Shown here: in pieces, positions 45,436 to 57,100 of the stretch
How positions within the stretch are numbered: the first letter of the stretch is position 1
Layout: each line of letters opens with the position of its first letter
Source of the DNA: Aplectana chamaeleonis
Lineage: Eukaryota > Nematoda > Chromadorea > Rhabditida > Cosmocercidae
Assembly: GCA_029168955.1 (NCBI GenBank)
Contig: JAPDOI010000154.1
Location: 519,001 to 583,000 of the forward strand
Length of the DNA: 64,000 nucleotides
Direction: 5' to 3'
The notes under the pieces: generated by a model
What the model was told of the DNA's origin: nothing
The model's input: the letters and a program-made list of their open reading frames with translations, nothing else
The model's database searches: none
Position numbers and translations under genes: made by a program

Positions 45436-47386
45436 ACAGTGCACCTCCGCACACGCGTTCAGTCCGCAACGTGCACGCTGATGGTGCGAGCGTGTCGCGG
45501 CATGGTTTTAGGATCTGTTCACATCGCAGGCGAGGTGAGGCTGCTCTGACATTCGGACAGCGCGGCGCTGGGGCATTTTCGGCATTTAGCGCGAGGCTGG
45601 GGCGCGATATGTGCGCGGAGGATCCTTCAGCGCGAGGCCAGCGACTGCTCCCACGCGGAATCTTCGCGAGACAGCGTGTTCCATGCGAGACCTGCTGAAA
45701 TAGTTGAACGGCGCCGCGCTGGGAGCATAAATCATGACCCGGCCTCGCGCTCTGTTCGCAATCATTTCTGATTTGTTTCATTGGAGCACGGACGTTAACC
45801 TGATTTTCCTTTCACCATTTTGGTGATTCTGTTGGTTTCACTCTTCTCCAGCTACCTTTCACCGTTTTTCCATTCCTTAAATGTAACCGGGTTCAAGACA
45901 AACCAGCCGAAAATTTTCAGGGTGTAAATGTCAGGGAATCGAGAGCTTGACGAAGGTGCATTAAGGGGCATACAAAGTGGATCGAGTGTTCAAGACGCTG
46001 GAGCGGAGCAATACGGAAGTGAGTACCTTTCATTTCATAATAACATAACATCAAATACTGGTTTTTCCTCTTTGAAAATTTCTGAATTACTTTTCAGAGC
46101 TGTTTAGGAGAAACATTTTAGAGCTGGTCGAATACCAAATGCATCGAAACAGTCGGAACATTTCGACGCTGCAGAATGCCAAAGAAATTGGGCTGACGGA
46201 AAATGTTCTGTTGGAGTGCTACCTTTTTTATTTCACTTCTAATATCACCCTCACGATTTTTAGTTGATCCATTGCTGATTGTCCATTTTGTATTGCTGAA
46301 CATTGAATTCCTGTTTTTTTCGCCAATTTTGTATTTGTCAACAGATATAAATAGAAGTATAACCAATTACAAGTGTCTGGACCTGCCGTCGTGTATTCAA
46401 GTAGGTGTATTGTAATTTAGGGTATTGATTGCTTGTGATTGGAAAACAGTGTATGAAAAACACTGTCCTTTTCGGTTATTGCCAGTACATGAAAACGTTA
46501 TTACGACGAAAATTCATTCTATGACGATTGAAGATGAGAATAAAATATTGATACTTATTAAGTCATAATACTTATGATATATTGTTAATCTAAGGATATG
46601 ATAATAGCAGCCAGTATTGATAATAATGAACCGAGAAGTGGATACAACGACGTGATAGAAGTCGCTGGCCCCGCGCTATTCTGCCGAATCGACCCAGCCC
46701 GGCGCCGAGAACAGATTTTAGCCTCGCGCTGGGGCGCGAACAGCGCCAGGCTCGGACGGGGGCGCCGCCTCGCGCTGTTCGCGCCCCAGCGCCGCGCTGT
46801 CCGAATGTCTGAGTGGCAATTTGTCAACCGGCGCTGCCCGCCCCTGATCGATACGCCGCCGCCGTCCAGCGCCGCCGATCAGCTGTGCAGGTGGGTTTTT
46901 CTAATTTATTTTTGTTTCTTGTTAATTTAGTGGTTTAGTTGACGATTTTTGATGTTTCCGGGCGTGCTTAGATTAGGAAAACTAGTTTTTCGTTCCAGAA
47001 ATGGCCAGCGGAGCTGCGAAATGCCACAGTCGCCCAGAAATTAGGGCAGAAGGTTACGAGGGAACTGTAACGAAATGAAAAACGAAACCTGAAAACGAAA
47101 ACTGTTTTCCTAATCTTAGCACGCATGGAAACATCGAAAATCATCAACAAAATCACTAACATAACGAGAAACAAAAATAAATTAGAAAAACCCATCTGGA
47201 CAGATGGTCGGTCGGCGGCGCTGAACGGTGGCGGCGTATCGATCAGGTGCGGGGCAGCACCGGTTGGCAAATTGCCAGCCTCTCCTCGTCTGTGCTGTAA
47301 ACAGATTCTGAATACCGTGCCGCAGCACGCTCGCGCAATCAGCGTGCCCGTTGCGGACTGAACGCCTGTGCGGGGGCGAACTGTAC
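45436..47386. mobile_element. ~1.95-kb foldback element carrying a possible gene
   Basis: The left end CAGTGCACCTCCGCACACGC and CGTTCAGTCCGCAACG, then CACGCTGATGGTGCGAGCGT, reappear inverted at the right end (47,300-47,386: GCGCAATCAGCGTGCCCG, TTGCGGACTGAACGCC, GGGGGCGAACTGTAC). A second internal palindrome spans 46,800-47,290. It is bounded directly by two palindromic MITEs of another family. The unique centre contains the two-exon frame at 45,928-46,267. Confidence 0.6.
45928..46267 (+). CDS. Possible two-exon gene, 86 aa, unknown function
   Basis: Exon 1 (45,928-46,018) starts MSGNRELDEGALRGIQSG eight bases after a canonical nematode acceptor (AAATTTTCAG, 45,911-45,920), which would suit trans-splicing. 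The donor is GAA|GTGAGT. Exon 2 (46,098-46,267) follows TTACTTTTCAG and reads LFRRNILELVEYQMHRNSRN, then ISTLQNAKEIGLTENVLLEC, and a hydrophobic tail to the stop. The 79-bp intron and the phase-1 join are typical of nematodes. The charged helical middle has no family I recognise. It lies inside a foldback element, so it could be transposon cargo. Exon 2 may be mis-terminated. Confidence 0.4.
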
Positions 47387-47580
47387 TATCGTTCTCTGAG
47401 CCAAAATCCGGTCAGCATTTGCGGACTACGGCTGTTTCATCATGCGACACTTGATAATCGTGCTGGGAGAAAGGTGAATCGTGCCGGGACTAAGTGGTCG
47501 TAGCACGATTACCACATGTCGCATGATGAAACAGCCGTAGTCCGCAAATGCGGACCGAAATTCGGTCCAGAGAACGATAA
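47387..47580. mobile_element. Palindromic MITE, related family (ATCGTTCTCTG ends)
   Basis: TATCGTTCTCTGAGCC and GGTCCAGAGAACGATA are the ends. The arms contain TTTGCGGACTACGGCTGTTT and ATGCGACA blocks with only a short central loop, so the 194 bp forms one long hairpin. The ends resemble the GTGCTTATCTGGG family (CCGGTCNGCATTTGCGG core). Confidence 0.75.
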
Positions 47581-48180
47581 AAGTTTCACCTATTTATTTA
47601 CCTGAACAACGATAGAACGTAATATTTTTTCAGTGAAAACACAGAACAGCGTTGCGATGTGCGTTCCCCACTACCGTTATAGAATTTAGGGTGCTGATAT
47701 ACCTACGAATACATACTTTCAGGATTTTACCTTTCCGAGAACTTTTCTTATAACAAACAAAAAAACATTTCCGGGCGTTTCATAATATTGTCAAGACAAC
47801 GCCCCCAAGTTTGTTTATACACCTTCCCACAGTGACAGCATCTTGGAAATTTCATTCAAATATGCACACTATTCAGATCCTAATCTTTAAAATTGCTATC
47901 ATGGAGTGATACAATCATGGATGAACATAGTTTTGCGTCCCTCCCCCACCCTAACTTCCCGCTAATCAGTGAAAGCAGCCGGCAATGCATAAAACATGTT
48001 AAGGAGAGTTGTCAACGTTCCATCGGGCATTAAAAAATTTATGACAACACCGACCCCAATAAACGCCCAAACGAGAAGGTAATAGTATTGCAATTACAAA
48101 ATTACGTCACGGACGGAACCTGCTGTGATCGCAAACTTCGCCGACTTCGTTTGCAGAGTAACACCTTTGCCTAACCCTTC
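47581..48180. other. Intergenic upstream region of gene B
   Basis: No element ends are recognised. Just before gene B, CCCTTCAG (ending 48,182) is a candidate trans-splice acceptor 14 bp upstream of the start codon, and an out-of-frame ATG (48,186) opens a 4-codon uORF. Confidence 0.35.
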
Positions 48181-48196
48181 AGTAAATGCATAGTAA

Positions 48197-51100
48197 ATGA
48201 GACTCCATCTACACCATATTGTCGCCATTTCTGTGATTTCATCGAAATTCGTCCATGTTTCGCCTTGCATCGCTACTCTATCCCCGGAAGAAAATTGTGC
48301 CAAAGAAACTGCAGCAGGTACTGCACATTTGCGCTCTGGTTGTAATGGGTTGATGGGATATCTACCGTAGTTTCTTTTCTTTTTGAAATTGTATGTCTTT
48401 CAGAAAACGAAGCAAACCTTGAGAAACTCGCGAACACTGCTAGCTCCTCGTCAAATTCGGCCAATTCGGCCAATTCAGGTTCTTCGGCAAGTAATACTAT
48501 CAGTGCGGCAGGTGAGCTGCTTTGATTTTCTCGAATACTTTGTCGGTTCCAGCCAGAAAGTGCACCCGAAGATTTTGAATTTTTCGCTCACATAGTGCCA
48601 AAAAATTAGACAAACAAACCTTTTCTCTCGATATAAACTTTCATATATCGAACGGATAGCTTTTGAATAACAGATTGAAGGCCGTGATCGCGATAAAATA
48701 GGCTTGTCTGATTGTCTTCTCCGAGCCCTTTTCCGGATTCATATTAGCAGGACCTTTCAAACAAATGGGGGAAAACCCACCTCAAGCTTCTGGTCTTTTT
48801 TTACGGTGGACCACTCTACAAGATCGACATCGACGTATAAAGAGCATCAGCCGGATCAAAATCGAGATTTAAAGGCATCGTACGTGCAGAAAACCGTATA
48901 TTATTTTTTTCATGTTTTTGCGTAGCTTAGCTTCTCTAGTGAACGAAAATGTCGAAGGGGCCCATGAAAAACCTCCAATTGTATAGAAAAGTCAATCGGA
49001 ACACATTGTAAATACGAATTTGAATTTCGCGTCAAAATCCTTTATGAAGTTTTTCTGCTTTTGGAGGCCTCGTCACTGTCATTTTCGTAGTTTTTCTGCA
49101 TGTGGAGTTTGTGCCGTAACTATTTTTCATGTTGTCTTACGGTCGGACCAACATTCTAGGAAAAAGTGCTAGATGACTGGTGAGAATAGGTGGCGGATCC
49201 TCATCTCTGACGCCTTCCAACCTCATTGCCCAACGTTTTTGGCGCGCCAAAGTTTACCAGTGTGGTCTACCGGGCTCAAACAAGAAATCGAGCCTGAAAC
49301 ATGAAAACTGATTTCCAGCGCGAACGATGCCTTTAATCAACGCTTGAAACGCTTTAAAACGTCTTTTTATAGTGACACTATTCTCTAGCCTGGACTTGTT
49401 GTCCGATTGGATGAACATGTTCACGGTGGTTGTCACCGATGAAAAATGGGGCTAACCGAAAATGGTAGAGTATTCTGGGAAAAACAGTATTAGTTGGAAT
49501 CCGAAGAAAAGAGCAGAGCCAGAAAAAGGAGAGAGTTGCAAAAGACAGGTCCACTAAACATTTCGCTGTCACAGCGAACAGTTCCATTGAGAGTAAAGAG
49601 GTGGGGTGAGAGAGAAGGATTTCGTGCCCTTCTGGGGCGTTTTTCCCGATTTTCTCGTCATCTAAGTTCTACCCGGGGCCAAAACAATCGATTTAGCGAT
49701 TAATCTCAAAATCGAAGATCATCGTGAACAGTCTTTAAGCTATTAATGAAGTGCTTGTTTTCAATGTTGAGCTATTTTTGTTAGCTAAATTTGCATTCAT
49801 TTCTGGCTGTAAACGTCATAGAATTTCGGGAATACACAGTATTAGACCTCGAGGTTTTTGGTCGGAGTTGTGACCAGGGCTGTGCGTTATAATGTTAACG
49901 TGGCAACGCACTAACGAGTCAACGCGTTTTTTCGGAAATTAACGATTACGCTTGGCGAAAAAGTCTTGAAATCACCTTAATTTAGTTCGTTGATTGAAGT
50001 GGAATTATGGCACGGATTGATATGGGACTTCTGATGATTTATTGATTTTAGCTTTTTTTAGGTAATGTCTTTAACCCATTCACGACGACGCCTAATTTTG
50101 GGTGACTGATTGCACATTCGGACCGCGTGCAATATTGCTTCAAAGTATAACATGTCCCACCGGTGGGACACGCTGGCTTGAATAGGGGGATGGGTAACTG
50201 CTTCCACTTTTTTCTGTCTGTATTGCAGCTAGCCACGGTGATGGAAAAGTATCAGAGCTTGAGCTTTCGAGACGCTTTCGTTGTCGAGAAACAACTACTC
50301 ATAACTAAAACAGGGTCAGCTGAGCTGTAACGCTGTCAAGAAAGTAAACGAGTTTCAAACGATAGGTTTTTACTAAGTAACCTAAAAGCTAGCAATAGAC
50401 GGAAAAATTATAAGGTGCCTCTGAAGTTACTTTACAGCAGTTTTTTCCCCTACTTCAGCCCACCTGATTTTAGGAAAGTTTAAAGGCAGTGTTCGCGATA
50501 AAAATCGTTTTTCTGTTTTCACACCTATCTTGAAAACGGCCCCATGCTGATTCCAATGATAACTCTGAAATCGTACAAGACCTTCTGGGAACGGAGTTAT
50601 GGTCCCTCAAAATATGAGCTAAGGAAACATGGTGGACGAGTTGTCCGAGGCTTGTAACTTCCGTCTTTTGCAGCCGATGTGTGCAAGCTGTCCTGAGTAA
50701 AGAGAGAAGTTGAGAATGAAGGGAAGAACGGGGCTAATGATTGGAAATCATCGCTCATCTCTCGATCTCGAGCATTCATTTGTCCACGTCGGTGGGCGTG
50801 TGTTGCGCTTTTGAGATTTGCAATGCGCTCGAAGTGGCAAATTCGGGCTCTTTTGGAGCTTTTCCTGGCTCGCTTTCATACGTTCTTTCGACGTAAACGT
50901 TACAGTGTGCCCCTCCACTACCCATTCCTAGTGGAAACTGAAACACATTTTTTATCGTGAACACTGCCTTTAAATATGTTGCTACATTTGAATTTCTGAT
51001 GGACCACGAGGTTCTTCTTCAAGTCTTGGGTAGGTCAATACATCGATTACATGCAGGTTCGTAAGCATAATACCGCGCTAAGTTTTGTAAAAACGGGGAG

Positions 51101-54100
51101 CATTTGCCAAACTTGGCAAAAAAGCGTCTGATGCATGTAACTTTTTTTAACGAAGACGTTTTTGGATTCTGAAGACGCTATCATATTCACAGCTCGAAAT
51201 CCTACATAATAATGTGCCTTGTGAACCTAAAATTCCTAAAATCGCTTTGTTATCGAGTGAAATTGTTTTTGCGGTCGTTTCACATAAGGGGTCTGCAGAG
51301 TTGCACCGCCTGGCGGCACGCCGCCGAGCGAGAGGATTGGGGCGTGGCCAAACCCTGACGCGGCGGCGCACTTCAGTGCCTCGCAGAGTGGCAGCGATGC
51401 CTGCCGTCGTTCTCCATTTTAATCCATTACGTACAAGGTCATTCATTCCACGCCGACATTTTAGTCTCGTCGATTCCAAAAATTCGTATTTATTTTCCTC
51501 GCTCATTTTTATGTGTTCTTTGGATTCACCATGAAACCATAGTTCAACAGAAATTTGAATCTAAAGACGCCAGAATTGAAAAGCTTCTCAGAAATAGCTG
51601 AACTTCTCTGTGTTTTCGGAAGATTTTCGTCATTTCAAAAAAAAATCTAAATATACGCTCTCAGAAGCGGAAAACATAAAATCTAGCAGCAACTTTGATT
51701 TGGAAGTTCTCGTGAGAATCAGTATTATCCCACAGAAAGTGAAAACTGTAATAAAGTCAATTATTCAGGGAGTGAAATGGAATGGATCACATAAAAAAGC
51801 GAACAGATGAAAAAAATGTTCAAGTGTTTACGTAACCGTGCGATCAATACCTTCTCATCAGAGTGACTTACTTGACTTAATCGGTTGGCTTTCGCCTGAC
51901 GCGGTCATTCCGCATCTTCACCGAGGTGTGCCGTCCTAGTAGTCAGCCGTGTCCATTTTTCACGGTCTTCAGCCACAATTTGAACACATTCCATCCAGCT
52001 GTCACTATTCCATTTCCTGCGAAACGAAACATCGCGCCTGAACTGTCTTTCGATGCCGAGTGACTTTAAATCCTCTTTAACCACATCCGTCCAGAACTTT
52101 CGCCTACGCCCAGGTGGCCGTTTCCAGACAGGATTCGGAAGCATTTTTAAAGCGTGTTGTACGAGACGATCCGGCGTTCTTCTTAGTATATGCCCGAGCA
52201 GTCGAAGTCGACTTTCCATTGCTGCTTGAGATGGCGTTAGGAGATGCTGGCACCTCCCTCGTGTCAAGCGTTGATGTACTGCGTCGATTTCCTTGTAAAG
52301 GTCTTCGTTATGGCCTACACGCGGCCAGAAATATCCAAGCAAACGCCTAAAGAGCTTCCTCTCCGTGCAATCCAACCTTTCCATCTGCGTTTTCGGTGCT
52401 GCCCACGTCTCCGATCCGTACATCATGATAGGGCGAATAGCGGATAGGTAGACGCGCAACTTGACTTCCTTCGCGATGGTGGTAGACCACAAACACTTGG
52501 TTAGAGAATTGAATGCAGACGTAGCTTTCGCACATCGTTGTCGAATATCCGCTGCATAACTACCATCGTTCTTCAGCAAACAGCCCAAATAACAGAAATC
52601 GTCCACCAGTTCGATACGTTGTCCGTCCACACAAACTCCAGTTGAAGGCCTCTGAGAGACCCACATCTGCTTGCATTTGTCGGGACGAAGACGAAGTCCA
52701 TAGGCTGCGGCATACTTCGAAACGAGGTTCACAATCCTTTGCAGTTTTGCGTTGTTTTCAGCGAATAACACAATGTCGTCGGCGTACTCCAGGTCGACAA
52801 GGGAGCGTCCTGATGGTGTTAGGATCACATCCGCAGGAAACTGTTCTGCAACTCTACGCATGATGTCATCAACGGCGAAGTTGAAAAGAAAAGGTCCTGC
52901 AACGGCTCCTTGCCTTACTCCTGTTTTCACCTCGAAAGCTGACGTAAATCCGACAGGTGTACGAACTGCTGCTGTTGTTCCTTTGTTCATGTCCTCGATT
53001 AACCGAACATACTTTTCCGGGACTCCATCTGCTCGCAGAGCATTGAGCAATCGATCACGATGAGGAGAGTCGAACGCGGCTTCAAAGTCCAAAAAAGCAA
53101 GCTGTAATGGCTTCGAAAACCGCTGCCACGATTCAATTACTCTTCTCACGACGAACACTTGGTCGATGGTCGATCTTCCAGGTCGAAAACCGGCTTGCTC
53201 ATCTCTGGTCGTTCCTTCACGATGTTTGATAAGTCGCTCGAGAATGATACGTTCTAAAACCTTGTACATGACACGCAGTAGAGAGATTCCTCTGTAGTTC
53301 TTAGGATCCGTGACGGATAGCTTCTTGTGAAGAGCTACGATGATGGCATGTCTCCACGAATCGGGTATCCTTTCGCTCATCCATATGGCACGGATGGTGT
53401 TGGTCATTTCACGAATCCCAGACGGAGGAAGAGCTTTCAGCATTTCAGCAGTGATGTTGTCATCTCCACCTGCCTTTCCATTCTTCATTTTCCGGACACA
53501 ATCCAAAACTTCAGACTCAGTCGGCGGTTCCTCACTGACATCGTAATGTGCTCTCTGAACATGCGGGAGCTCAGGTACTGATGGCGCTGGACGATTCAGT
53601 AGTGAACTGAAGTAATCCTTCCATATTGGCAGCGTCGCATCACCAACTGCAACTCCATTGGTAGTGTTCAAGACAGGAGAACATCTCTTCATCTTCCCGC
53701 TATACTGTCGCAGCAACGTGTAGGCTTTCCTCGGATTCTTCTCCTCCCAAGCCTTCTCGAACTCCTTAGCTCTACACGTCCACTCTCGTTCGCGGTCACT
53801 TTGAAGCTGCCGACGCAACTTCCTCCTCAGACGCTTCTCCTCTACGAAGTTTCCTGCAGTTCGAAGAGCACATACTCTGTTGTAGGTAGATGTTGTTTCT
53901 TCTGAGACGTAGGCGAACTTCTTCTTAGGCTGTACAACCGGGAGTGCCTCTTTCGAAGCGTCCTGGATGCATTTGACAAAAGAATCCGCGTCGCAAAGTT
54001 TCTTCTTAGTCCGTACTCCGATGTGAATAGAAACGCGTTGTCGGAAATTCCTTCTGCACTCTTCATCTCTGAGACTTGTCATGTCAATCCTCTGGAGAGG

Positions 54101-57100
54101 CTGAGCCCCTCGCTTCCTCTTATGAATCCTCGCAGTGAAGTTCAACAGAACAGGACGGTGATCCGAATCGAATGCGACATCCCACACAGCTCTAGATCTT
54201 CGAATGTCCGATACTGGAATATTCCTCGTCAGGACATAGTCAAGCTGTAGTTTCAAAGTTGTCATCTTCCGCTTCCGCTGCTCTTCTGGAGATAGCCGGG
54301 TTGGTCCCTGCCACGTAAGCTGATGGCGGCGATGATTCCTCTTGAATGTCGATGCAATAATCAGACCACTGCGTTCACAAAGTCGACAAGGCGGTAGCCA
54401 TTGTCCGATGTTTGCTCCACTGGGTAGAACCATTTACCGAGTACTTCGGATTCCTGATCAAGTCCCATCTTCGCATTTGCGTCAATCCCCACGACAACAG
54501 CATGTTGACAAGGTATCCTGGCCAGCAACGTATTGAGTTCCTCATAAAACGCATCCTTCGAATTGTCTTCGGCGGTTTCAGTGGGCGCATGAGCACTCAC
54601 TATCCACAGATTGAATCCTCTGTGATCCCGCAGTCGTACGAATGCATTCCGACACGACGTTGAGCCGAACTCCTTGACCATACCATTGAAATCCTTCCTT
54701 ACAGCTATTGCACAGCCTCCCACTCTCCTATCGTCAGCGTTACCGCAGTAGATGGTGTACTCTCCGACGCTGATGACGGGTCTATCCTTGAGGCGGGTTT
54801 CCTGCAAAGCAGCAAACGGTGCATGGAAATAGCTCAGAAGTCTGGATAGCGCAGTTTTTTGGATATCACTCGACAGCGATCGACAGTTCAGGGTGGCGAA
54901 ATTGTGGCTTGTGGCCAAAGACTCCATGACTCCCTAGGTACGGATCCTAAGGTGTTATGGACCAGATGCCTTAGTGTGCCGGACGGCGACACCTTTATGC
55001 AATGTGCGGGATACTTTCGCGATATAGTTGTGCACGCTATATCGCTCGAACGTTCCCTGTGTACACTCAAACGTCTGCTGGGTTCAGTAGAAGCAAGGGC
55101 ACCAACGAGCAGGTACCAACAGACTTGTATACACACCCCCCTCATCAGAGTAAACTAGAAAAAGTTTGCGTAGATAACTGAACAATGGAAAGTACATTGA
55201 AAGGATCGATGGCGGCGCTCCTCGCCGACGATGAAAATGGTCCAGACCATTCCTCGCCGCCGTTCGTTGGCGGCGTCGCTCCGGGAGCCGCTACTGTCGC
55301 GGCGGCAAAAACCCTCTGCGAGGTACAGACGTCGCTGCTCTCGCGCGGCACGTCGCCGCCCTCGCCCGCTGCGTGGCGCTCCCCCCTCTCCAACACTGCC
55401 GTGTCGCAGCGGGACGCGCCGCGGCGCAACTCTGCAGACCCCTATAAACGTCGTGCGCGGCAAAGTGCGGCGAAAACTTTATGTAAATAGTAATAATTGT
55501 ACAAGTAATAGAAGAGCAATCTCTATATTTCCATCGTGAATTATATGGGAATTGGGGAATCTCGAGATCTGTGCAAATTGAGTTTCCGAAAACCTCCATT
55601 TGTCGATCTGGGGCTTTCGCAACAAAAGTCCGACTTTTCAGGAAACTCCCTAAAGGGATTAGAGAAGAATTTCAAAAATTCAATCTGCCCACATCTCGAG
55701 ATTGCCCCAATTTTATCCAATTGACGAAGAAACCATAGAAATTGCTCTTCTATTACTCGTACAATTACTACTCAACGTTTCGCCGCACTTTGCCGAGCGC
55801 GACGTTTCTGTGAAACGACCGCAAAAACAATTTTACTCGAAAACAAAGCGATTTTACGGAACTTCGGTCTACAAGGCACATTATTATGTAGAAATTCGAG
55901 CTGTAAATATGATAGCGTTTTCAGAATCTAAAAACGTCTTCGTTCAATAAAGTTACATGCATCGGACGCTTTTTTGCCAAGTTTGGCAGATGCCCCCGTT
56001 TTCACAAAACTTAGCGCGGGTACTGTAGTTCCTTGTGGCGGAGAAATCGATTTTTGAAAAGGGTGTCCCACCGGTGGGACACGCGGTCCGAAGTGGTAAT
56101 CAACAAGTGTCCCAACGGTGGGACACGTGGTCGTGAATGGGTTAAAATTTTCGAAAAAATGGATAGCTAACGTGTTAACGCATTAACGGGTTACCGCGTT
56201 TTTTTTTTTCGAAAATTAACGATTAACGCTTAAAGGCAGTGTTCACGATAAGAATCGTTATTCTGCTTCAACGCCTATCTTGAAGACGGTCCCGTGCTGA
56301 TTCCAATGATGTTTTTGGAATCGTTAAAGACCTTCTAGGAAGGGAGTTATGGTCCCTCGCAAATTGAGCTAAGGAAACATGATGGACGAGTTGTCCGAGG
56401 CTTGTAACTTCCGTCTTTTGCAGCCGATGAATGCGAGCTGACCTGAGCAGAGAGAAGTTGAGAATGAAGGGAAAAACGGGGCTATTGATCAGAAACCACC
56501 GCTCATCTCACGACTTTGAGCATTCATTTGTTCACGTCGGTGGGCGTGAAAAGTGCATCTGGGGTGTGACGAGCTGACGGGTGTCCAGCTTTTGGGCCGT
56601 AGGGGACCGTTCCGAGCTCATTTTTCTTAGCTTTTTCAATGTTAGGAATGCGCTAGGCCCCGCAGCTGCCGATCTCCACCAAAAAATCAGACATGGTTTT
56701 CATCGTGGACACTGCCTTTAAAGGCAGTGGTCACGATGAAAAACGTTATTGAAAAAAACTAGAAAAATCAGCTTAGATCAAAAACAGCTGAAAAACTATG
56801 AAGGTAGCGCGGTGAAAAACGGGCTAGAATTAGAGTTTCTAGGGCCTAAAGATGCCAGTTCGTGCACACGTGCACAGCGATGACGAAAAAGATCGCAGTC
56901 TCATGCCGAGAAGTCAAAAATCATCGACATTCAGAGGACGAAATAATTGCAAATTCAACGAATAAAAACAGTCGAGCAATGAAAGAAAGCACTTCAGTCA
57001 CTGTTTTTGACTAGATGTGTACATAAATTCGAAGGTTGATTGATTGAAATTCACTTTCAAGCCAGCTGATGTTCTTGATATAAGAGGTCATCGATGCCTA

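Larger units (their letters stand above)
51865..55140 (-). mobile_element. Full-length RTE-clade retrotransposon (3,276 bp)
   Basis: It is bounded by an exact 11-bp target duplication CTCATCAGAGT (51,854-51,864 and 55,141-55,151). On the minus strand it begins at 55,140, encodes an endonuclease and a reverse transcriptase, and ends after a short UTR with a tandem AAGTCAAGTAAGTC tail. A 3.3-kb length, a very short 3' UTR and a tetramer/pentamer tail instead of poly(A) are characteristic of RTE elements. It is the youngest large insertion in the stack, nested in the GGGGTCTGCAGAG element. It is antisense to gene B. Confidence 0.93.
51288..55442. mobile_element. GGGGTCTGCAGAGTTG-ended MITE containing the RTE
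   Basis: It has the same ends and ATAA/TATAA flanks as 13,141-13,412. After the 3,276-bp RTE and one 11-bp duplication are removed, under 0.9 kb remains. GC-rich arms (GCCGCCGAGCG near 51,320 and CGCCGCGGCG near 55,420) are characteristic. It is non-coding. Confidence 0.65.
51060..56035. repeat. Long inverted repeat flanking the RTE insertion
   Basis: 51,068-51,285 (CCGCGCTAAGTTTTGTAAAA, TTGCCAAACTTGGCAAAAAA, CATAATAATGTGCCTTGTGA) is matched inverted by about 55,800-56,030. A smaller hairpin (55,493-55,570 against 55,685-55,768) adjoins it. The interior ends GGGGTCTGCAGAGTTG and CTCTGCAGACCCC bound 51,288-55,442 and are shared with the short MITE at 13,141. This suggests a foldback element into which that MITE, and then the RTE, inserted. 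Confidence 0.7.
50075..56141. mobile_element. piggyBac-like TTAA element, copy 2, with nested insertions
   Basis: CCCATTCACGACGACG and (read inward from the right) CCCATTCACGACCACG are flanked by TTAA at 50,071-50,074 and 56,142-56,145. GTGTCCCACCGGTGGGACAC-type palindromes occur at about 50,153-50,172, 56,066-56,085 and (one mismatch) 56,107-56,125. It shares both end regions with 23,182-24,327. The interior includes a MITE, a foldback and an RTE retrotransposon. Confidence 0.75.

Noticed and set aside
45101..45781. 226-codon open frame on the minus strand
   Set aside because: It runs through a palindromic MITE and the GC-rich end of the foldback element; the opposite strand also stays open there and no domain or splice signal is present.
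48094..48303. Minus-strand 69-codon frame, with a similar minus-strand reading at 27.4-27.6 kb
   Set aside because: The similarity between the two loci is real, but it is explained by exon 1 of genes A and B on the plus strand, which has start codon, signal peptide and matching donor sites.
52114..55539. Multiple plus-strand frames across 52-55.5 kb
   Set aside because: They are antisense shadows of the RTE reverse transcriptase and endonuclease, or of GC-rich repeat arms.
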